Positions 41,263-49,221 of a stretch of 64,000 bases of DNA are shown here, in pieces (the first letter of the stretch is position 1; each line of letters opens with the position of its first letter). The translations under genes and the position numbers were made by a program. The notes beneath the pieces are model-generated. The model was not told the origin of the DNA and did not search any database. It worked only from the letters and a program-made list of their open reading frames with translations. Source of the stretch: Eubacteriaceae bacterium. GTDB lineage: Bacteria; Bacillota; Clostridia; Eubacteriales; Eubacteriaceae. The DNA is taken from positions 62,001 through 126,000 of the forward strand of contig JASGLP010000001.1 in assembly GCA_030156895.1 (NCBI GenBank), read 5' to 3'.

Positions 41263-42414
41263 ATGCATCAGTTGCTAAACATCAATAATGAACTGCATGA
41301 AAAATGGCGAAAAATTATGTTTCGCACCTGTGTAATAATCGGTATCATCATTTTTATTGCTGAAATTTTCATCTTTATTTTTAATAAACACAGCCAGACC
41401 TTTTCGCCAGCCATCATCCGCTATCTCTTGCTCTATCTGGTACTGCCATCGGTGTTGAACCTAATTTTTATTTTAGGGGCGTATTTTATGCTAAAAACAG
41501 AAAAAACCAGTGAAAAAACCAAAAATCATACGGTTGCGATCCTTTTTTTTCTGATTTGCGCCTGTGTTCAATGCTTTCATCACACCTTTCCGCAGATCTT
41601 GTGTGTGCCCTGTATTGCGGTGTTTATGACGATTATCTTTGCTGACTTAAAACTGACGCGTCTTGTCTTCGGGTTGAGCTATATCTCTCTGATTCTGGCT
41701 TTCCAGATTGCCAGTTTTGAAGGCGATCGCGATGTAAAAGCGATCTTTTTGGATTGTATCGTGGCTGGGATTATGATCTTTTGCTCCTATCTGGGGGCCA
41801 AGGTACTGACCCGTTATACCAATGAACAGGCACAGAGCATCCACAACAGCTACTTAAAACAAATGGAGCTAATCCAGGAAGCCAAAACAGAACCGCTGAC
41901 CGGACTTTTAAATCGCCGGGCGATGGTCGATATTCTGGGGCAGGCGGTTTATCAGGAGGGGGTGACCAGAACCCCGTTGATTCTGGCCGTTATTGATCTG
42001 GACGATTTTAAGCTGATTAATGATAGCTATGGTCATAGTAAAGGTGACGAAGTATTAGTAACATTGGCGGACATCTTATCTCAGAATACACCGGGTAATG
42101 AAAATGTCTTTCGCTATGGTGGGGAAGAATTTGTTTTGTTGTTTAGCGGTCATCCCATCGCAGCTGTTGTCGAAATGATTGATAAAATGCACCAGGAATT
42201 CAGGGAGCACCATTTTGATTTTCTTAAGGGATCTCAGATAACCTTCAGCTGTGGGATTGCGGAATATGCCAATTCCGGCTGGTCAACCAGTGAGTTTTTT
42301 GAAAAGGCCGATCAGGCTCTTTATCTGGCCAAAAGCGAAGGGAAAAATCAGAACCAGATATATGAAAAACGGCTGGAGGAGCACAAGCTTACTCAGTGCT
42401 ATGCGTCCGGTTGA
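41263..42414 (+). CDS. Membrane-anchored GGDEF diguanylate cyclase
   Basis: Makes cyclic di-GMP from GTP. The 383-residue protein has five or six membrane helices (about 18-195) and a C-terminal GGDEF domain (about 205-370) with RYGGEEFVLLF, the active GGEEF form, and NDSYGHSKGDEVL. No RxxD product-inhibition site is evident five residues before GGEEF. GAGGAGG lies 8 bases before the ATG. Single gene with a palindrome at its promoter. No c-di-GMP riboswitch was noticed in the window. Confidence 0.92.
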   Translation: MHQLLNINNELHEKWRKIMFRTCVIIGIIIFIAEIFIFIFNKHSQTFSPAIIRYLLLYLVLPSVLNLIFILGAYFMLKTEKTSEKTKNHTVAILFFLICACVQCFHHTFPQILCVPCIAVFMTIIFADLKLTRLVFGLSYISLILAFQIASFEGDRDVKAIFLDCIVAGIMIFCSYLGAKVLTRYTNEQAQSIHNSYLKQMELIQEAKTEPLTGLLNRRAMVDILGQAVYQEGVTRTPLILAVIDLDDFKLINDSYGHSKGDEVLVTLADILSQNTPGNENVFRYGGEEFVLLFSGHPIAAVVEMIDKMHQEFREHHFDFLKGSQITFSCGIAEYANSGWSTSEFFEKADQALYLAKSEGKNQNQIYEKRLEEHKLTQCYASG

Positions 42415-42452
42415 CGGGAATCAATCGGGCGTTTTTAGTATAAAATTGTTGA

Positions 42453-42469
42453 CTTAACAAATCTTTAAC
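42453..42469 (+). promoter_or_regulatory. TTAAC direct repeats (11-bp period) upstream of the response regulator
   Basis: CTTAAC (42453-42458) and TTTAAC (42464-42469), start to start 11 bp, followed by a TATGAT-like -10. The spacing and sequence resemble Pho boxes bound by OmpR-family regulators. The same repeats occur at 44352 and 46897. Confidence 0.7.
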
Positions 42470-42520
42470 ATCATCAGGATATGATATCATGCAGTAGAAT
42501 CCAGCAGGGGAGGAAAGATA

Positions 42521-43195
42521 ATGATCAATATTTTAGTAATTGAAGACGACGAGAAACTGAACTATATTGTCTGCTCATTTTTAAATAATAAGGGCTACCG
42601 GGAGATACGCTGTAAAAATGGCAGTGAAGCCTTTGACCGGATCCTGGAAGAACCGGTGAATCTGATCATCTCGGATATTATGATGCCGGAGATGGACGGA
42701 TTTGAACTGGCCGCAGAGATCCGCCGCCAGGATAAGAGCATCCCGATTCTGTTCATGACGGCCCGGGATGACATGTCTGCCAAACAAAAAGGCTACAGCC
42801 TGGGCATTGACGATTATATGGTAAAACCGATCGAGATGGATGAACTGCTCTTACGGGTGTCGGCCTTATTACGACGGGCCAATATCCGCAATGAGCGAAA
42901 ACTGGAAGCGGGTTCGCTGATCTTAAATGAAGAGGAAACTACCGCGTATCTCAATGGAGAGGAAGTTTCGCTGACGGTAAGGGAATTTAATATTCTATTT
43001 AAGCTGTTATCCTATCCTAAACGCACCTTTACTCGGGCTCAGCTGATGGATGAGTTTTGGGGATATGATACCGAAAGCACGCCCCGAACTGTGGATGTTT
43101 CGATCACCAAACTGCGTGACAAACTTTCAGACTGTGACGATGTGGAAATTGTGACAGTCCGGGGCCTGGGATACAAGGCGGTGATTAAAGGATGA
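42521..43195 (+). CDS. OmpR/PhoB-family response regulator
   Basis: A 224-residue protein: receiver domain (residues 1-115, phosphoacceptor Asp52 in LIISDIMMPEMDGF, Lys in VKPI) and C-terminal winged helix (about 128-222, with SLTVREFNILFKLLSYP and RTVDVSITKLRDKL). Its stop overlaps the kinase start by four bases (ATGA), so the pair is translationally coupled. TTAAC repeats upstream suggest autoregulation. Confidence 0.95.
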   Translation: MINILVIEDDEKLNYIVCSFLNNKGYREIRCKNGSEAFDRILEEPVNLIISDIMMPEMDGFELAAEIRRQDKSIPILFMTARDDMSAKQKGYSLGIDDYMVKPIEMDELLLRVSALLRRANIRNERKLEAGSLILNEEETTAYLNGEEVSLTVREFNILFKLLSYPKRTFTRAQLMDEFWGYDTESTPRTVDVSITKLRDKLSDCDDVEIVTVRGLGYKAVIKG

Positions 43196-44253
43196 AGTTT
43201 CGCTATGAAAATCTGGAAGATAAGCGGATCAATGCCAAGCGCCCTTTCTGGAAAGAGTTTTTAATTGTCTTTGGGGTGGTATTAATCTGCAGTGCCGGAG
43301 AAGTGCTAATTTTCAATCAGCAGATGCTGGATCAGACCAATCCCTGGATCATGGCACTGGTGGGCATGTCCTATGCGCTGTTTATGGGACTGATTGTCAG
43401 TCTTGGGACCCGCTTTATTATGTATACCGGATTTCAAAGGCCATTGACGGAAATCGGTCAGGCAGCCCGAAAAGTGGCCGCTGGCGATTTCACTGTTCAC
43501 GTGCACTCCCAACGAAAAGACCATAAAAAGGATGACCTGGAGGTGCTAATCGATGATTTTAACAAGATGGTCGAGGAACTGGCTACCATTGAAACCTTAA
43601 AAAGCGATTTCATCACTAATGTATCTCATGAGATGAAAACACCGCTGGCGATTATCCAAAGCTATGCCTCAGCGCTCAGAAAAGAGGCATTGCCCCAGGA
43701 AGAAAAACAGGAATATATTGATACCATTGTCGAGGCCTCAAAAAAACTATCTACCTTAGTAACCAATATTCTAAAATTGAACAAGCTGGAAAATCAGGAA
43801 ATTATCCAGACCGAAAGCTACGCCCTGGATGAACAGCTGCGCTGTTGTATGCTGGCACTGGAAGATAAATTTGACGAAAAAAACATCGAATTTGACGCCG
43901 ACCTGGACGAAGTGACCATTACCAGCGATGAAAGTCTGATGGAAATTGTCTGGAATAATCTGTTGACCAATGCCATCAAGTTTACCCCAAAAGATGGATT
44001 AGTAAAAATTCAGTTGCGAAAAGAAGACGACCAGGCAATTGTCAAGGTCAGCGATAATGGCTGCGGCATGAGTGAAGAAACCTGCCGCCGCATCTTTGAC
44101 CGCTTCTATCAGGGCGATACCTCCCACTCAGAAGAAGGCAACGGATTGGGACTGGCCCTGGTAAAACGGGTGGTGGATCTGGTGGATGGAACCATAACGG
44201 CTGAAAGTGAGCTGGGTCAGGGTACCACGTTTACCGTAATTTTGAAATTATAG
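43192..44253 (+). CDS. Intramembrane-type sensor histidine kinase
   Basis: A 353-residue kinase. Two membrane helices (about 24-42 and 54-76) are separated by only about ten outside residues, as in intramembrane-sensing kinases. HAMP (about 80-130), HisKA with His146 in ITNVSHEMKTPLAI, and HATPase_c with NNLLTNAIKFTP, VSDNGCGMS and GNGLGLALVKRVV follow. It signals to the overlapping response regulator, probably reporting envelope stress or a membrane signal rather than a free solute. Confidence 0.95.
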   Translation: MKFRYENLEDKRINAKRPFWKEFLIVFGVVLICSAGEVLIFNQQMLDQTNPWIMALVGMSYALFMGLIVSLGTRFIMYTGFQRPLTEIGQAARKVAAGDFTVHVHSQRKDHKKDDLEVLIDDFNKMVEELATIETLKSDFITNVSHEMKTPLAIIQSYASALRKEALPQEEKQEYIDTIVEASKKLSTLVTNILKLNKLENQEIIQTESYALDEQLRCCMLALEDKFDEKNIEFDADLDEVTITSDESLMEIVWNNLLTNAIKFTPKDGLVKIQLRKEDDQAIVKVSDNGCGMSEETCRRIFDRFYQGDTSHSEEGNGLGLALVKRVVDLVDGTITAESELGQGTTFTVILKL

Positions 44254-44271
44254 AGAATGAAGAACTTATAT

Positions 44272-44307
44272 AAATCTCTCGTATCAACGATGCGAGGGAT
44301 TTTTTTA
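44272..44307 (+). terminator. Terminator after the two-component operon
   Basis: AAATC(T)CTCGTATC-AAC-GATGCGAGGGATTT followed by TTTTT. Confidence 0.85.
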
Positions 44308-44351
44308 TTTAAAGATAATGAATTAAAGTTTAGAGGCTCATTAAAAATGTG

Positions 44352-44379
44352 TTTAACAAAAGTTTAACCGAACATTAAC
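44352..44379 (+). promoter_or_regulatory. Three TTAAC direct repeats upstream of the 44451 gene
   Basis: TTTAAC (44352-44357), TTTAAC (44363-44368), ATTAAC (44374-44379): exact 11-bp period. A TAATAT -10 lies 20 bp downstream (44401-44406). Probable binding array of the adjacent OmpR-type regulator. Confidence 0.75.
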
Positions 44380-44450
44380 TTTGGGGAATATTTGCAGCGT
44401 AATATGGTGATATCAACAGAACGAAAAGCGATCGATTAAGGAGAAACGTA

Positions 44451-44972
44451 ATGAGCGAAATGAGAACAAATGAAAACAAACTGGTGATGAACGAGTATTT
44501 GGAAGTCAGTGTCAAATCAGATCTGGTACAGCTTTGTAGCGACTGCTACCATGCACTGGGGTGGACAATCATCAATTCCAGTTCCGGGCTTGATGCGGTC
44601 AAATTGAAATTGCAGCGGGATCGGAAAATCAAAAATCGGGTGGCACTTTGCGATCTCCAACGAAAGTGTGAAGACGCCTTTATCAACATTGAAAAGCTGG
44701 AACGATCCAAAAATACCAATGCAATGGCGTTAGCCTTGGGGGCGGGGATTGCCGGGACAGTTTTTATGGCCGGAGCAACCTTTGCTTATCTGGCCGCCAT
44801 GATTCCACTGTGTGTTGTCCTGGCCATCCCGGGATTTATCGGCTGGGGCTTGCCTTATTTTCTTTATAAAAAAAATGTCAAGAAAAGTGCAGACCGTGTG
44901 AACCCGCTGATTGAAAGTAATTACGATATGATTTATGAAGCCTGTGAAAAGGCCAGCCAGTTATTGGCATAA
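44451..44972 (+). CDS. Hypothetical membrane protein, probable target of the two-component system
   Basis: A 173-residue protein without a family I recognise. The N-terminal soluble part (about 1-90) has three cysteines and a charged helical stretch; two adjacent membrane helices follow (about 95-140, rich in Gly/Ala, with ALALGAGIAGTVFMAGATFA), then a short basic cytoplasmic helix. AAGGAG lies upstream. The promoter carries three 11-bp-spaced TTAAC repeats like those of the two-component operon, so it is probably an output gene of that system, perhaps in membrane adaptation. Confidence 0.75.
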   Translation: MSEMRTNENKLVMNEYLEVSVKSDLVQLCSDCYHALGWTIINSSSGLDAVKLKLQRDRKIKNRVALCDLQRKCEDAFINIEKLERSKNTNAMALALGAGIAGTVFMAGATFAYLAAMIPLCVVLAIPGFIGWGLPYFLYKKNVKKSADRVNPLIESNYDMIYEACEKASQLLA

Positions 44973-45035
44973 GGACTATTAATATAAAATTCTGCAATCA
45001 ACTTTACAAAAGTCCAGACGTTGGATATAATAATC

Positions 45036-45047
45036 GTGTATATACAC
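45036..45047 (+). promoter_or_regulatory. MarR operator 1 (autoregulatory)
   Basis: Perfect palindrome GTGTATATACAC inside TCGTGTATATACACT, just downstream of TATAAT (45025-45030) and 17 bp before the MarR gene. A near-identical site occurs at 45518. Confidence 0.75.
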
Positions 45048-45063
45048 TGAAAAAGGTGATCAC

Positions 45064-45501
45064 ATGAAAATAGAAGAACAAAATAGAAAATCGTCAGTCT
45101 GCAATTGCCTCAATTTGCGGCGGGCCTCCCTGGCGATAACCGAAATTTATGACCATTACCTGGTACCCTGCCAGCTCAGTGTCAGTCAATTTTCAATTTT
45201 AAAGCACATTATTGCTATGGAACCAGCGAGTGTCAGTGAGTTGGCCGCTGAAATCCGGCTAGATCGGACCACCTTGGTTCGTAATTTAAAGCCCCTTGAA
45301 CAGCAGGGATTGATCCATGATATTGCCCAGTCGGGAACGCGAAACCGGCAGCTCTGTTTGACGGCAGCGGGCCGAGAAAAAATCGAACAAGCCGATGCTT
45401 ACTGGGAACTGGCCCAGAAGCAGATCGAAACACAGCTCGGACAGGAAGACACAAAAACTCTCCAAGCCCTATTATTAAAAATTGAGGTCTTAATGCCTTA
45501 A
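45064..45501 (+). CDS. MarR family transcriptional regulator
   Basis: A 145-residue MarR winged-helix protein: dimerisation helices at both ends, recognition helix in ASVSELAAEIRLDRTTLVRNLKPLEQQG and wing with SGTRNRQLCLTAAGRE. Two cysteines in SSVCNCLNLRR at the N-terminus could make it a thiol or metal sensor. Matching palindromes upstream of itself (45036) and of the next gene (45518) indicate that it represses both. Ligand unknown. Confidence 0.9.
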   Translation: MKIEEQNRKSSVCNCLNLRRASLAITEIYDHYLVPCQLSVSQFSILKHIIAMEPASVSELAAEIRLDRTTLVRNLKPLEQQGLIHDIAQSGTRNRQLCLTAAGREKIEQADAYWELAQKQIETQLGQEDTKTLQALLLKIEVLMP

Positions 45502-45517
45502 TTTTTTTAGCTATATC

Positions 45518-45529
45518 GTGTAGATACAC
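45518..45529 (+). promoter_or_regulatory. MarR operator 2 upstream of DUF2284 gene
   Basis: GTGTAGATACAC within TCGTGTAGATACACT, one base different from operator 1. It lies between the MarR and DUF2284 genes, before a GTATAAT-like -10 (45548-45554). Confidence 0.75.
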
Positions 45530-45634
45530 TAAAGAAAGTGAGAAAGCGTATAATATGAAAGAGATGACTAGAACAAAAGGTTTGATATGTCGGAGAAAAT
45601 TCGTGTGGCAATTGCAGTCAAAAGGTGAACAGCG

Positions 45635-46177
45635 ATGAATAAACAAACGGAAATCGAAAAGGAATTGGCTCAACTGCCGATTCTGGAATATGTATTTTTT
45701 AAACCCGAAGAGATTGTTTTTTCCAAAGAAGTTCGGGATCTCTGTCAAGGCAATAGCTGCGGCATGTATCATACCACCTGGGCCTGTCCCCCGGCAGTGG
45801 GCAGTGTTGAGAGCTGTATGGAAAAATGTCAGGCTTATGATAAAGCGATGCTCTTTACCACCGCCACTGAGGTAGCCAGCAGCTTTGATATGAAAGGATG
45901 GATGCGCGCCCGGGTTGAGCACGAGGCATTAACCGATCAGGTGGCCGATGTTTTCCGGCGCTACGATAAAAATGCTTTGATCCTATCTACCGAAGGATGC
46001 ACGGTCTGTAAAAAATGCTCCTACCCTGATGCGCCCTGCCGGTTCCCCGATCGGATGTATCCGGCCACCGAAGGCTACGGCATTATGGTGATGCAGATGG
46101 CTCCGGCTTTAAATATCAACTACAATAATGGCGCCAATACCGTCACCTATTTCAGCATGGTACTGTTTAATGAATAA
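45635..46177 (+). CDS. DUF2284 cysteine-rich metal-binding protein
   Basis: A 180-residue cytoplasmic DUF2284 protein. Cysteine motifs: CQGNSCGMYHTTWACPP, VESCMEKC, and EGCTVCKKCSYPDAPCRFP, about ten cysteines in all, suggesting iron-sulfur or zinc binding. The family is common in anaerobes that make corrinoid or metal enzymes, but has no firm function. Under the MarR-type operator at 45518. The next gene overlaps by 8 bp. Confidence 0.85.
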   Translation: MNKQTEIEKELAQLPILEYVFFKPEEIVFSKEVRDLCQGNSCGMYHTTWACPPAVGSVESCMEKCQAYDKAMLFTTATEVASSFDMKGWMRARVEHEALTDQVADVFRRYDKNALILSTEGCTVCKKCSYPDAPCRFPDRMYPATEGYGIMVMQMAPALNINYNNGANTVTYFSMVLFNE

Positions 46178-46820
46178 GCGATACTCGGTGACCAGCTCAT
46201 ATGATGTTATTTACGAAGCGCTGTTGCCCAAATTGGCTGAGTGTAACCTGGCGGAAAGTGCCGCTCGTTTTGGCCTGAATATTAATCCAAATGGAGATAT
46301 TATCATCAATTTTTTAAAACGGGATTATCGTATTACCAATACCGGGGTGATGCCACTTGATGGGAAACCGGTGAATATCAATAATCGCTCCATTTTGATC
46401 CATTATGTGTTGTCCCAGGGCACTGGTGATCCAGTTTATTTGTTTAAACCCCTTTTTCGGATGACGACAATTTTTTCAAGTGGCGACACCGGAAAAGTCA
46501 GCATGATGGATGCACCTTTGATTAAAATATTTGGAAATAATGTCAATGAATTGGACGAAGCCATCATAAAATTAGGCGGAAAATCAGAGCTTTCCAAAGA
46601 ACCGAATAGCCAATGCTGGTTATTGGAAGTGTTACCCAAAATACCGGTTAAGATTATCTATCGGGAAGCTGATGAGGATTTCCCGGTTGAGATTCAAACT
46701 CAATTTGATGAAAGCGCTCCGAAATTTCTGGAGTTTGAATGTCTGGCTTTTTTATGTGGCTGCCTTGTCAGAGCACTGATTAAAACGGCAGAATATGGAA
46801 CTGTTGATGGATGGGAATAA
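46170..46820 (+). CDS. DUF3786 family protein
   Basis: A 216-residue protein. The start at 46170 overlaps the DUF2284 stop and should be translationally coupled; the longer upstream frame is not needed. It has DUF3786 features: a mid-protein ILIHYVLSQGTGDPVYLFKP and a C-terminal IIYREADEDFPVEIQTQFDESAPKFLEFEC-type segment (about 170-200). Found in anaerobes near corrinoid and iron-sulfur proteins; function unknown. Here it pairs with DUF2284 under MarR control. Confidence 0.8.
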   Translation: MNKRYSVTSSYDVIYEALLPKLAECNLAESAARFGLNINPNGDIIINFLKRDYRITNTGVMPLDGKPVNINNRSILIHYVLSQGTGDPVYLFKPLFRMTTIFSSGDTGKVSMMDAPLIKIFGNNVNELDEAIIKLGGKSELSKEPNSQCWLLEVLPKIPVKIIYREADEDFPVEIQTQFDESAPKFLEFECLAFLCGCLVRALIKTAEYGTVDGWE

Positions 46821-46846
46821 CAACTCGCCTTCCAGTTTTTAATTTT

Positions 46847-46870
46847 ACACCGAATTTTCGGTGTTTTTTT
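46847..46870 (+). terminator. Terminator after the DUF3786 gene
   Basis: ACACCGAA-TT-TTCGGTGT followed by TTTTTT: compact and strong. Confidence 0.92.
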
Positions 46871-46896
46871 GTGCAAAAAATTATAGAAATAGTCAC

Positions 46897-46924
46897 TTTA
46901 ACACGAACTTAACAGAACATTAAC
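46897..46924 (+). promoter_or_regulatory. Three TTAAC direct repeats upstream of a small RNA candidate
   Basis: TTTAAC (46897), CTTAAC (46908), ATTAAC (46919): exact 11-bp period. TAATAT (46945-46950) serves as -10 at the same distance as in the 44352 promoter, and the flanking GGAATA and GCGTAATAT are also shared with that promoter. Confidence 0.75.
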
Positions 46925-46955
46925 GCTACGGAATAGTTGAAGCGTAATATAAGGC

Positions 46956-47063
46956 TATCAAAAGAAATTAACAAGAAGCAAGGCGAAAAGCCTTTGAGTA
47001 AGCAAAAGATTTATATTATAAGAAAGGCAGGGGAAGTGATATCCCCTGCCTCGTTTTATTTGA
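46956..47063 (+). ncRNA. Candidate small RNA under the TTAAC-repeat promoter
   Basis: Downstream of the promoter there is no ATG or credible frame, only ~105 bases. They hold a small hairpin AAGGC-GAAA-GCCTT (46980-46993) and end in GGCAGGGG-AAGTGATAT-CCCCTGCC followed by TCGTTTTATTT. The terminal hairpin may also end the convergent enoate-reductase transcript. Its existence as an RNA is inferred. Confidence 0.5.
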
Positions 47064-47067
47064 AATA

Positions 47068-49080
47068 TTAGTATCTGCCAATATCACAGGCAATCTGGTG
47101 CGCAATTGAAGTCGCATCATAAATATTTTTTGGTGAGACACAGTCACCAAGCTGATAGAATTCCGGGGCACAATCGGAAAGGGCCAGAGATTCTTCCTGC
47201 AATGGTTTTTGACCAATAGCATAGATGACAGTGTCAGCTTCAATTGTCCGAGTTTCCTTAGAATCTTCAACGACCAGACCGGAATCATTGACCTCCAGCG
47301 CTTTAGTGGAAACGCAAATGGTAATATTAGGATGGCGGGTTAATTCGTCACCGAGAGCGACACCATGAACCAGCGGGAAACCGCCCGGTAGTTCCATTAA
47401 GCCGCCCATTCGGTTGGAAGTGCCTTCAACTGGTGGCGGAGTGGCAACAGTTCCGGGAGCCATTTCGACAACTGTAATTTCATGACCCAGGCTGGACAGA
47501 AAAATTGCCAGTTCCAGACCGACCAGGCCACCGCCCATAATGACGGCTTTCTTGCCGACCTTTTCGGGGTGATAGTAGACTTCTTCGGCACCAATAGCTT
47601 TTGCATGATCGATGCCTTTAATAGCTGGGATCAAGGGTCTGGCACCCATAGCCGAAATAATCACATCAGGATGGAGTGATTCAGCCAGTTCCGGCGTTAC
47701 TTGTGTGTTTAAGCGAAGGTCAACAGCGGAACGAGATACTTTGAGCGCCTGTCGTTTTAAATATTTGTCCAGATTGGACTTAAAGGGAATTTTCTCTTCA
47801 CAAAGCAGAGCTCCGCCTAAACGATCATTTTTTTCGCAGAGAATAACTCGATGACCCTGCTTAGCAGCAGTCAGTGCGGCTTGCATTCCGCCAATCCCGC
47901 CACCAGCGATTAGAACCGTTTTTTTATAGATCGGTGGTGGGGTAGTCATTGTAGCTTGTTCCCGGCCAATTTCCGGATTAGTGGCACAATAGAAAACACC
48001 ATCAACAGTCGAATTAGAAAAACAGTAGAAACAGCGCAGGCAGGGATTAATTTCATCAGCGCGTCCCAGCCGGGTTTTAATCGGCAGATCCGGGTCAGCC
48101 AGCGTCTGTCGGCCTAAATTAACCACGTCGACTTTGCCTGAGGCAATCAACTCTTCCATCATCTCGGGGTCAGTCAGGGCACCAACGGTTCCGACTGGCG
48201 TTGATACGTGCTTTTTTATTTGGGCGGCATAATCGGTGTTGCAGCCGTCGGGGAGGAACATGGTCGGATGGGTTCGCATGGAGGCGGCATCAATTTCATG
48301 GTGACCAACGGAAACATGGATTATATCGACTTTGCCGTCCAGCATTTTGGCAATGGCAATCCCTTCATCCAGATCATAACCATCCGGCAGATATTCGGTG
48401 GCACTCATCCGAAATTCTATGGGAATATCTTTACCAATGCGTTTACGGACCGCTTCAATAACGGCCAGAGGGAAACGCATACGGTTTTCCACAGAACCAC
48501 CCCATTTATCGTTTCTTTGATTGTCGCGGGGTGACAGAAACTGATGAATCTGCCAGCCGTGACCGCCATGCAGGGTGATCATCTGATAGCCGCACTGTCT
48601 GGCGAAGGAGGCCGCATCACAATATCGTTCGATCATGGCATCAATCTGTTCGTCTTTCATTTCCCGTATTTCAACACCGTCTTCACGGCGGCCATCAACG
48701 GTACCATAAACGAAGCCGGGGTTTTGAGGCATTAAATCAAGGCTGGCATTCTGGCCGGCATGACACAGTTCAATGGCGGCCACAGCACCATGGCGGGAAA
48801 TGGCCGTACTGGCGCGGGTCAGGTTGACTTTGCCGAGGATATCGTTGCCCCGCATCTGAAAGGGATGGCTGCGGCCATATTCGCCGTCGATGAGCATATC
48901 ACCAACACAGACTGAGGCAAAACCGCCCAGTGCTTTTCGTTCATAAAAATAAGCGGCTTCTTCGGTGAGAAAACGATCACTGGTCAAGCCGGGATAATCC
49001 TGTGGGGAAGAAAATATCCGGTTTTTGAATAGCGTTTTGCCCAATTTAAGGGGCTCAAATAAGTGTTTGTACTTTTTCAT
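47068..49080 (-). CDS. Old-yellow-enzyme-type enoate reductase (second copy)
   Basis: The start is ATG at 49080 (AAGGAG upstream); the extra six codons are leader. The 670-residue enzyme has a TIM barrel with LHGGHGWQIHQFLSPRDNQR, an iron-sulfur motif CLRCFYCFSNSTVDGVFYC (about 340-360), and FAD/NAD(P) domains with GGGIGGMQAALTAA and GGGLVGLELAIFL. It shares the whole architecture with the 14531 enzyme but differs clearly in the cluster spacing, so substrates should differ. Divergent from PucR paralogue 3, its probable activator. Substrates such as cinnamates or alpha,beta-unsaturated acyl compounds are plausible. Confidence 0.9.
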   Translation of the reverse strand: MKKYKHLFEPLKLGKTLFKNRIFSSPQDYPGLTSDRFLTEEAAYFYERKALGGFASVCVGDMLIDGEYGRSHPFQMRGNDILGKVNLTRASTAISRHGAVAAIELCHAGQNASLDLMPQNPGFVYGTVDGRREDGVEIREMKDEQIDAMIERYCDAASFARQCGYQMITLHGGHGWQIHQFLSPRDNQRNDKWGGSVENRMRFPLAVIEAVRKRIGKDIPIEFRMSATEYLPDGYDLDEGIAIAKMLDGKVDIIHVSVGHHEIDAASMRTHPTMFLPDGCNTDYAAQIKKHVSTPVGTVGALTDPEMMEELIASGKVDVVNLGRQTLADPDLPIKTRLGRADEINPCLRCFYCFSNSTVDGVFYCATNPEIGREQATMTTPPPIYKKTVLIAGGGIGGMQAALTAAKQGHRVILCEKNDRLGGALLCEEKIPFKSNLDKYLKRQALKVSRSAVDLRLNTQVTPELAESLHPDVIISAMGARPLIPAIKGIDHAKAIGAEEVYYHPEKVGKKAVIMGGGLVGLELAIFLSSLGHEITVVEMAPGTVATPPPVEGTSNRMGGLMELPGGFPLVHGVALGDELTRHPNITICVSTKALEVNDSGLVVEDSKETRTIEADTVIYAIGQKPLQEESLALSDCAPEFYQLGDCVSPKNIYDATSIAHQIACDIGRY

Positions 49081-49221
49081 GGCTAGTCTCCTTATCAATC
49101 TTTTACATTGATTTTATAATATTTTGGAAAGCAAAACATCGCGCGAATGTATGAAAACCATGAAAAGGATTTCGACATTTACCGAAAACTCTGGTAAAAT
49201 GATAGAAGAAAGGGTGCTAAG

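Noticed and set aside
45233-45922. 229-codon minus-strand frame opposite the MarR and DUF2284 genes
   Set aside because: It is antisense to two well-supported genes and has no recognisable domain.
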